Positions 58,599-64,000 of a stretch of 64,000 nt of DNA are shown piece by piece. Source of the stretch: Aldrovandia affinis (lineage: Eukaryota > Chordata > Actinopteri > Notacanthiformes > Halosauridae). Both the position numbers and the translations under genes were made by a program. Below the pieces are notes generated by a model. That model worked only from the letters and a program-made list of their open reading frames with translations, was not told the DNA's origin and ran no database searches. The stretch covers positions 1,364,001 through 1,428,000 of the forward strand of contig JAINUG010000048.1 in the NCBI GenBank assembly GCA_029706075.1, written 5' to 3'. Numbering within the stretch: the stretch's first letter is position 1; every line of letters starts with the position of its first letter.

Positions 58599-60313
58599 CA
58601 TGTGCATGTGTATGCTTGTGTATGTGCCTGTGTGTGTGTGTCCAGCAGGAGCACAGGCAGCAGTGTTTCTCACCCTCCCCATTGGCTGTCCTCCTCTCTA
58701 TCAGACAGTCCCTGGGCACCAGGGGCTCGCAGCGCCGGTGACAGTTAAACTTACAGTCTGGAGGAGAAAGAGAAACCTGATTAATCATAAAGACACTCAC
58801 TATAATGCAAGATAATATATATGCCTGAAATCCAGTTCCCTTTCATTCTCCCCCTGTCCTACTCCTTTCTCTATCCTCTACTCCCTCCCCCTTGCCAACC
58901 CCTGGCCCTCCCTCCCTCCCCCATGCCTTATTTCTCCATTACAATTCCCCTAGGTTCCCATTTCCCTGATGCCTCCCTTCCTCCCCCCTCCCCCACTCAT
59001 GTCATCCCCTCCCCCCGTCACCTGAGCACTGCAGTCCCTGGCGGAAGAGTCCCTTGAGCAGGCGATGACAGTGCTGGCAGACTGTGGGCTTGGTGTAGCT
59101 GTGGATGTGGAAGGCATGCGGGACCTGTGGTCTTCCACCCTCCCCCTGCCCCAGCCACACAGGACGTTCAGTCCAGGAAGGGGGGCGCGACCTAGGACCT
59201 GGCTTTGACATGCTAATCTGCAGGGTGAGGGAAAGACACAAACGTTAGGGGCTGCCGAGGGCAAGTGAGGCCTCATGAACAACTTGAGTAGGTGAGAGGG
59301 AGACGGTTCACCCCCTTCCCCAGGCCTTTACCCACTCCCCCCCCTCTCCTCCGAAATGGCCAATCTCACCTCCTCCAGACTGCCCCCGGCCTGTGTGGAG
59401 AGGGAGGGGGCTCTGGGGCACCCAGGGGGGAAGAGAGACAGGCTGGGTCCACATCGTCTACGCGCACGACTGCAGTCACTGGGCAGCAGCAGGGCACAGC
59501 GTTTATGAAAATCCAGCCCACACCCTAGGGGGAGGGAGGGAGGGAGGGAGGGAGGGAGAGAGAGAGAGACAGAGAGAGACTATAATAATCCATAACTGAA
59601 TCAGATAGATAGGAATTTGACATATACAAAATTCTCTAAGAAAACTAAACTCTGATTAAATGGTTGTTTCAAAGTATGTTTAGATTTTGTTTGAACAAAA
59701 TTAATTCAACTTAATGGCTAAAAATAACAGGTATATATAGTAAAAATGATCAAATTAGTTGTGATCCTTGCTTCTACCTTCACATTTTAACCCTTGCCGC
59801 ACCAGCCCCCAGAGCATCTCGCCACAGTGGTGACAAAATGTGGGCGTGCGATACGATTGGACCACCAGTACGTGTGGGCGGAGCTTCGTTTCCGTCACAG
59901 ACGCCGAACCTGAAAAAGACAGAAATGAGCAATGATAATTATAAATGAACTCTTGCATCTTACGTTTACCGAATTTTCACAAAAGCAACCCAGGGAAGGA
60001 GAACTTCTTCAATTAATTCTTAAAATGATAAACTTGCTCATTTTAAACAAGCATTTTCTGCTGATGATGTTGCAACCAGCTGAAACATCCTCTTAACCAT
60101 TACATTCTGAAAACATTATTAATACTGAGTAAAAAAAGCAGAATATCTGAGAGTGCTGCCCCTGCTGGACATACCCGACAGCACCACTTCGACCAGGTCA
60201 CCGTCCTGTAGAGTGTCGGTGCTGCACAGTAGGCGGAGCAGGTTTTCAGTGCCAGGCTCGTGTCGGAACAGCAGGATTTTCTCCCCAAGTCCAATAACAG
60301 TGCAGTCCGGAGC
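49699..60313 (-). CDS. prkd: Protein kinase D (PRKD/PKD family Ser/Thr kinase), exons 2-18; first exon outside or unseen
   Basis: PKDs are diacylglycerol- and PKC-activated kinases acting at membranes, Golgi and nucleus. Seventeen minus-strand exons total 2247 nt (748 codons plus stop) with consistent phases. In order they give part of the ubiquitin-like dimerisation fold ([10 protein letters not shown]), C1a and C1b zinc fingers with every His/Cys present, an acidic linker, a PH domain (REGWLLHHT to RKRHYWILD), and a kinase domain with [21 protein letters not shown] and APE. Both activation-loop serines are present in [11 protein letters not shown]. The C-terminus ends GEDSH and lacks the VSIL-type PDZ ligand of PRKD1/2. 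Many substitutions set it apart from PRKD1, 2 and 3 as I know them, so the paralogue is unresolved; a fourth fish paralogue is possible. It converges on actn3. Exon numbering assumes one missing upstream exon. Confidence 0.92.
50246..50331 (-). CDS. prkd: prkd exon 17 (kinase C-terminus)
   Basis: Encodes [29 protein letters not shown], the last kinase helices; the family form is RKRYSVDKxLSHPWLQ. Acceptor CTCCAG, donor CAG|GTAAAC. Confidence 0.94.
50516..50783 (-). CDS. prkd: prkd exon 16 (kinase, activation loop and C-lobe)
   Basis: Encodes [32 protein letters not shown] through [14 protein letters not shown] to AHISLQ. It has DFG, both activation serines and APE. The acceptor is GCAAG, a rarer AAG type; donor G|GTGAGA. 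Confidence 0.95.
51207..51278. repeat. CA/GCAT-rich microsatellite at prkd intron 15 start
   Basis: A CA repeat with GCATGCATGC interruptions; on the minus strand it begins right at the exon 15 donor, so the donor's GTGTGTGTG runs into the repeat. Confidence 0.85.
51279..51377 (-). CDS. prkd: prkd exon 15 (kinase, catalytic loop)
   Basis: Encodes 33 residues, [25 protein letters not shown] to [13 protein letters not shown] is the PKD form of the HRD catalytic loop. Acceptor TGTAG, donor CAG|GTGTGT running into a CA/GT repeat. Confidence 0.95.
51378..53188 (-). other. prkd intron 14, repeat-bearing
   Basis: It contains a reversed SINE-like box (GCATTTAGCAGAAGCTCTTA on the minus strand, about 51493-51562) and a hAT MITE fragment (52385-52450). 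No coding exon was recognised. Its 5' end is the GC donor. Confidence 0.7.
53189..53350 (-). CDS. prkd: prkd exon 14 (kinase hinge), GC donor
   Basis: Encodes 54 residues, [20 protein letters not shown] to RFLVTQ, including the hinge [12 protein letters not shown]. Acceptor TTTAG. The exon must end at CAG by homology, but the next bases are GCATGA, so this appears to be a GC-AG intron. Confidence 0.92.
53764..53870 (-). CDS. prkd: prkd exon 13 (kinase, catalytic lysine)
   Basis: Encodes [20 protein letters not shown] to NEVAILQ, with the ATP-binding lysine in VAVK and the helix C glutamate in NEV. Acceptor CATAG, donor CAG|GTGTGG. Confidence 0.95.
54206..54278 (-). CDS. prkd: prkd exon 12 (kinase, glycine loop)
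   Basis: Encodes [24 protein letters not shown], with the nucleotide-binding GSGQFG loop. Acceptor TTGCAG, donor G|GTAGGC. Confidence 0.95.
54517..54545 (-). CDS. prkd: prkd exon 11 (29 bp linker micro-exon)
   Basis: Encodes only (D)PGAQDEKSP between PH and kinase. Acceptor CCAG, strong donor CCT|GTAAGTGG, and both phases fit exons 10 and 12. It replaces the serine-rich SVSNxQIQENV segment seen in PRKD1 and PRKD2. Transcript evidence would settle it. Confidence 0.7.
54885..55826 (-). repeat. 0.9 kb minisatellite at start of prkd intron 10 (about 18-24 bp unit)
   Basis: Minus-strand units read GTGTGGTTGAGTCAGAGAGA with small length changes, over 40 copies. The first unit overlaps the exon 10 donor, which reads TGTGG|GTGAGTCTGAGAG. 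The array keeps an open frame of [17 protein letters not shown] repeats for stretches; this is a by-product and is not called a gene. Confidence 0.92.
55828..56041 (-). CDS. prkd: prkd exon 10 (PH end and linker)
   Basis: Encodes [20 protein letters not shown] to [12 protein letters not shown] and RRTGHGNV. The WE-AI-ALMPV helix ends the PH domain. Acceptor CCCCAG, donor G|GTGAGTC. The downstream intron starts at once with a 0.9 kb minisatellite. Confidence 0.93.
56662..56739 (-). CDS. prkd: prkd exon 9 (PH)
   Basis: Encodes 26 residues, [28 protein letters not shown] strands 2-4. Acceptor CTCAG, donor AAG|GTTTGG, a weak-looking donor with pyrimidines at +3 and +4. Confidence 0.93.
57405..57850 (-). 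repeat. Minisatellite built from the prkd exon 8 / donor junction (43 bp unit)
   Basis: The exon end reads ACACCAACACCGACAGCCTG|GTATGGCTC. The intron repeats ACACCAACACTGACACACTG|GTATGGCTC and TATAAGACACTGAC. CATACCA (reverse of TGGTATG) occurs at 57411, 57474, 57517, 57560, 57614, 57657, 57700 and 57744, plus a mutated CATATCA at 57786, beside the true site at 57821. Confidence 0.92.
57826..57937 (-). CDS. prkd: prkd exon 8 (PH start)
   Basis: Encodes [20 protein letters not shown] and then [17 protein letters not shown], the first PH strands. Acceptor TTTCAG, donor CTG|GTATGG. About 24 bases of this exon end plus its donor are copied repeatedly in the intron. Confidence 0.93.
58283..58430 (-). 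CDS. prkd: prkd exon 7 (acidic linker)
   Basis: Encodes [20 protein letters not shown] to DFAGAGRRH, the acidic, poorly conserved segment between C1b and PH. Acceptor CCCAG, donor CA|GTAAGG. Accepted mainly on phase and acidity, as this region is variable. Confidence 0.82.
58561..58640. repeat. GT microsatellite in prkd intron 6
   Basis: Interrupted GT run (CA on the gene strand) 34 bases beyond the exon 6 donor. Confidence 0.9.
58674..58757 (-). CDS. prkd: prkd exon 6 (C1b end)
   Basis: Encodes [20 protein letters not shown] to ANGE, which supplies the last C1b zinc ligands. Acceptor CTCCAG, donor G|GTGAGAA; a GT microsatellite follows in the intron. Confidence 0.92.
59022..59217 (-). CDS. 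prkd: prkd exon 5 (linker and C1b, first half)
   Basis: Encodes [20 protein letters not shown], then [20 protein letters not shown] to GLQCS, the first part of C1b. Acceptor CTGCAG, donor G|GTGACGG. Confidence 0.92.
59370..59524 (-). CDS. prkd: prkd exon 4 (C1a end and inter-C1 linker)
   Basis: Encodes [20 protein letters not shown], which completes C1a (C, H, C, C ligands), then a proline/serine-rich linker ending GGSLEE. Acceptor CCCTAG, donor GAG|GTGAGA. Confidence 0.9.
59527..59580. repeat. GGGA/GA repeat before prkd exon 4
   Basis: GGAG units followed by GA units. On the gene strand this is a CTCC/TC tract that serves as the polypyrimidine tract of exon 4's acceptor. Confidence 0.85.
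59778..59909 (-). CDS. prkd: prkd exon 3 (C1a, first half)
   Basis: Encodes [20 protein letters not shown] to LVRQGLKCE(G). It carries the H-X12-C-X2-C and next Cys of C1a, the diacylglycerol-binding zinc finger. Acceptor TTCAG, donor G|GTAGAAG. Confidence 0.93.
60175..60313 (-). CDS. prkd: prkd exon 2 (ubiquitin-like/dimerisation domain)
   Basis: Encodes [20 protein letters not shown] to GDLVEVVLS(G). It aligns with the [20 protein letters not shown] segment of PRKD1. Acceptor TTGAAG after a pyrimidine tract, donor G|GTATGTC. This is the most 5' coding exon found. Confidence 0.88.
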
Positions 60314-60895
60314 CTTCAAGAACAGAAGCAAACCTATCAGCAAGGCTTCCCATTGAACTAAGTACGCAATAAGACAAAACCAGAAACAGACAAAATCAGT
60401 CATACACTCTTTGGCACTTTGTGCAGGGCAAAAAAAAGACTCTTCTACGCTTATAGTTTATCACTGTTTTTTTCTCCATGTGATGCTCATTCACTGAGTT
60501 ACTGGTGGTTCTGTACAGGTGTTTGTGTTATTAAATATGATGTATTGCTATTTTGGTGATATGCATTTCATGAATCTAAGGCTACAATGGCCTTATAAGT
60601 CACTCTGGATAGATCAACACAAAAAATATATATTCATATAATATTGCATATGAATTGGGTAAAGTGTTCTTCCATTAGGCCAACCAGGCATGGATCAGCC
60701 AGGTCAGAAAAGCTCTGGTGAAGCACAGGGTAACTGTTTAGAGTCACAGAATCTTTTTGACCTTCAAATGTTTTTACCAGGCCAAAAACCAGTCATCACA
60801 TTGAGATCAGCTCAGGTCAGTGTGATAAATATTTTAGAAAGTGAGCTCTGGCTCTGCAAGTTTCTAACCGAGGATCTTCAACACGACTAATGTGA

Positions 60896-61110
60896 ACTAA
60901 TCACACTCTTATCGACGTCACATTCTCCTACCAGAGCTCATCCGAAACTCATGCGGCAGCAACCACGGCCTGACCGATCGCCATCAGTCGTATGATCCGA
61001 GTCACGGCGCCAATGTAACGGAGTTTGGTTCTGCCTAATCTAACTAATCACACTCTTATCGACGTCACATTCTGTAGCGGACGCCCACGTACCAGAGCTC
61101 ATCCGCTACA
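60896..61110 (-). mobile_element. Possible miniature LTR (TRIM-like) retroelement with tRNA-His primer site
   Basis: The segment 61014-61110 begins TGTAACGG and ends CCGCTACA, inverted TG...CA termini as in an LTR. One base away lies GATCCGAGTCACGGCGCCA (60994-61012), which on the minus strand is TGGCGCCGTGACTCGGATC, a primer-binding site close to the 3' end of tRNA-His. A partial second copy of the LTR (60896-60944, with a 16-base gap) lies on the other side of a spacer of about 50 bases. No protein is encoded. Confidence 0.5.
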
Positions 61111-62129
61111 CAGGAACCAAGCCAAGTTGCAGACAGTTAGTGGACAGACATACAAGAGAACATTGCAGTTTCTCCCATTGAATCACATTGGGAAAAGGTA
61201 TGAAGTAGCTCAAGCTAAAATGATGGTTCATCACGTTTCAACAGCCTTATCATGGTTCCAAATCAATAGACAAGGGCGTTCAACATTCTATTTCAAATGA
61301 ACACTCAATTACAACTGAAAATGACTACAAAAACCAACAACAACATAACAGTGCTACAACAATTTTATTTAATTAGATTTGACTGTTTTTGTTGCAAAAA
61401 TAAACACTCAGCTTTGCTGCTGGGCTGCATCATCCCACGCTGTCCTGGTTTACAACTGCACAGTCCATCCTGGTTTATTCCTTACTCAGAATCTATAATA
61501 CTGTGTAGATCATCCTGTGCTGCAGTACTGTAATATTATAAATGCTTCAATTGCCTGGTCATTCTAGTTGTTGTGGTTCTGTATAGTCATATGATGGTAC
61601 AGTGTCTCAAAATCATAATTGTTATGCTTTTTATGATTATTATCTTTATTATTATTGTTGTTGTTTACTTCTATATTTATTGTATTTGTTAAACAGGCAT
61701 CTGGTCCAGGACAATGTTGAGTGCAACTGTACACCTTACATGTTCTGTAATCACAGATTATTCATTTTTAAATTATAAACATCAAACAAAAAGTTCGGAA
61801 ATTTGTGTTTGGTAGATATTGTTTGTAATAATGCTTCTTGGCAATAAATTGTATACCGTTGGAAAGCCTGTTTATTTCCCTTTTAAATGGTGCCCCATTT
61901 GTAAGGAACATGCATTTGTGGGATGAGCAGCACAGCTGAGTATGTGGGTTGCGCCCATGAAAAATTTGCCAATGCCAAACAGCTTATTCTGTTGTTGCTA
62001 TTGACTCTTGTTTTGAGCTTCCGGTACCCCCAGGTGCTGACAATCAGGTGCCTGATTGGCACTGAACAGGTTTTTAGAATTGTTTGCAAATTTATTACAA
62101 ATAATAAACTGAAATATCACATTTACGTA

Positions 62130-63003
62130 CAATGGGGGAATAAGTATTGAACACATCAACATTTTGTCCAGTAAATGTATTTCCAATGAGCCTATTCAAG
62201 TGAAATTTGCACCAGACTTTGGTATTAACTCAAAAAATCCAGACAAAAAATCGAAACATTAAAGTCCATATGTAAATAAAGTTATGTGTAATAAAGTGGA
62301 ATGAAACAGGAAAAAAGTATTGAACACACTAAGAAAAAGCAGTACACCACAGCAAGGAAAGGCAAGGAACCAGCTGAAAACCATAACTAATTAGGAGGCA
62401 ACTCTACCTCCAATCTGTGCTAATTAATGTCAGCTGGGTTAGAATATATTGATGGGCTATAAAAGGTTTTTTTTTTGTTACCAAGGTGCCACACAAGAAA
62501 CATCTAATGATGGGTAAAAGCAAAGAGCTCTCTCAAGACCTTTGCAACCAGATTGTTGCAAAACATGAAAATGGAATTGGCTACAGACGTATTTCACAAC
62601 TTCTGAATCTTCCAGTAAGCACCATTGGGGGCATTATCCGTAAATGGAAGCAACATCACTCCACCATCAACCGGCCACGCACAGAAGCTCCTCGCAAGAT
62701 TTCTGATCAGGGAGTCAGAAGGATACTTAGAAGAGTAGCCAAAAAGCCAAGGACCACTAGGAAAGAGCTCCAGAAAGACTTGGAGGCAGAAGGTACAACT
62801 GTGACAGAAAGGACAGTAGGCAATGCACTCCACCACCATGGCCTCTGTGCACGCTCAGCCCACAAGACTCCACTACTGAAAAAAATACATTTTGAAGCTT
62901 GTTTAAAGTTTGCCAAACAACATTTGGACAAGCCAGTGAACTACTGGGAGCATGTACTCTGGTCAGATGAGACCAAAATTGAACTTTTGGGCTTTTTTGG
63001 CTT
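62130..63003 (+). pseudogene. Tc1-like element, family C, 5' half with intact DNA-binding domain
   Basis: A TA precedes the terminal repeat CAATGGGGGAATAAGTATTG, and AAGTATTGAACACA recurs at 62315, giving an inner direct-repeat binding site. From 62507/62510 the frame is open for 165 codons: MGKSKELSQDLCNQIVAKHE, the paired-type helix-turn-helix, RKISDQGVRRILRRVAKKP and LWSDETKIEL with the first catalytic Asp. Similarity stops near 63003; the catalytic remainder and the right end are absent. Confidence 0.85.
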
Positions 63004-64000
63004 TTTGAAATTGAGCTCAGATGCATCTTGTTCCCTGAATGCACTGTAATATATCACTGTTGTAACAGAAAATGCTGCCGTTTCCGTTCGGGTTAAACAA
63101 TGCGACAATGCAGAGAACTGGCCGTCTCTAAACTGGAAACTCTGCTGAAGAACACAGGCAGGACGCACAATGTAGACGGGGGTTCAAGTGTGGAGGGGGC
63201 TGTGGTTGGAAAGTTATCTGCGGATGTATGAAACCACACAACACCCCTGAAGCAGGCCCATGCTCAAGGTGGTGTGAAAAGCAGACACTTCAGAGGGAGC
63301 CACACCCCTTCGGAAGGGCTAACTCTGATGCTGAAAATCTCCATAGCAAAGGCAGACAGACAGACACACATGTAGAGAGATACAGTACTAAAATATATCA
63401 ATTTACATGGGGGGAGGGAGACAGAACAGCTTTTGCTACCCAAGGCTTTACTCCAGTTGCACCCAGTAAAAACACATCTACATGAATGTTCAAAGGAATG
63501 TGTGAGGTGAAAAATGATAAGCCTTCAAATTGGCCACATAAACCCTGCTATGACCCTATTATGGCAATGGAAGGGACATATTCCCCCACCCTGGACCAGC
63601 AAAGATCATCATCTTTCTGTGGGTTATTGAGTTTTTCCAAAACACTTCTCAGATCATGCTATGAAATAATATCTGGATGTCTCTACCATCTCTGTTTATC
63701 CTCTTTAGATGCGACCTATTTTCCTTCAAAAACCTGCTGACAAATTTTGGAAGATTTACATTTGATAAATGTCTGCTTATTTGTAATTTGGGTGGGTCCT
63801 GTACAGGTTTTATTGTAGATACACCCTTAACTGACTGTGGGTGAAGGTTATGTACACTACCATGAGTGTATGTTGAAATTACAATATGACATTAGACCAA
63901 TAAATGTTGTGTTGATGGTAATTTCCAAATACATCCATGAAATTAAATACTCTAATTGTAAATACCAAATATTTCCTAAATCAATTACTTCAAATACATT

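Larger units (their letters stand above)
60314..64000 (-). other. Region upstream of prkd exon 2, probably intron 1
   Basis: No exon with the family's N-terminal pattern (hydrophobic ubiquitin-like strands ending ACSIVDQK) was found in any minus-strand frame. PRKD genes usually have a long first intron, so the start codon probably lies beyond the window. The stretch carries an LTR-like repeat and a Tc1 relic. Confidence 0.55.

Overview
This window is vertebrate nuclear DNA, almost certainly from a ray-finned (teleost) fish. Spliced multi-exon genes with large introns, many Tc1/mariner and hAT remnants, tRNA-derived SINEs and long CA/GT/TA microsatellites all point there. There is no operon, CRISPR or prokaryotic signal. 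The species cannot be fixed from the sequence alone.

Two protein-coding genes face each other tail to tail. On the plus strand, positions 10203-45615 hold all 21 coding exons of a muscle-type alpha-actinin, best matched to ACTN3: an N-terminal leader, two calponin-homology domains, four spectrin repeats and an EF-hand module. The exons sum to 896 codons if exon 15 is closed at its conserved end. On the minus strand, 60313-49699 hold 17 coding exons of a protein kinase D (PRKD/PKD): part of the N-terminal ubiquitin-like fold, C1a, C1b, an acidic linker, PH, kinase domain and C-terminal tail. Their lengths sum to 749 in-frame codons including stop. The first coding exon is not visible and probably lies beyond position 64000. 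The two proteins are not known to act together; the linkage looks like inherited synteny.

Region by region: 1-10200 is intergenic, with a possible hAT first exon (about 7256), an internally deleted Tc1 copy with both ends (8012-8547), and a candidate actn3 promoter with a perfect CArG box. Positions 10335-29411 are the 19 kb actn3 intron 1, with a candidate muscle enhancer, two tRNA-type SINEs, a foldback repeat and two Tc1/mariner relics. Positions 29412-45615 are the compact remainder of actn3. Positions 45616-49698 are shared 3' flank. Positions 49699-60313 are prkd. Positions 60314-64000 are probably prkd intron 1, holding a possible miniature LTR element and a truncated Tc1 transposase.

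The most unusual pattern is that several introns begin with a tandem array that appears to be copied from the exon/5' splice-site junction itself (actn3 introns 10 and 17; prkd introns 8 and 10). Such arrays create rows of decoy or derived splice donors. The second unusual feature is that actn3 exon 15 has five extra bases between its conserved last codon and the only good donor, which predicts a frameshift in the same exon that carries the human ACTN3 R577X null allele.
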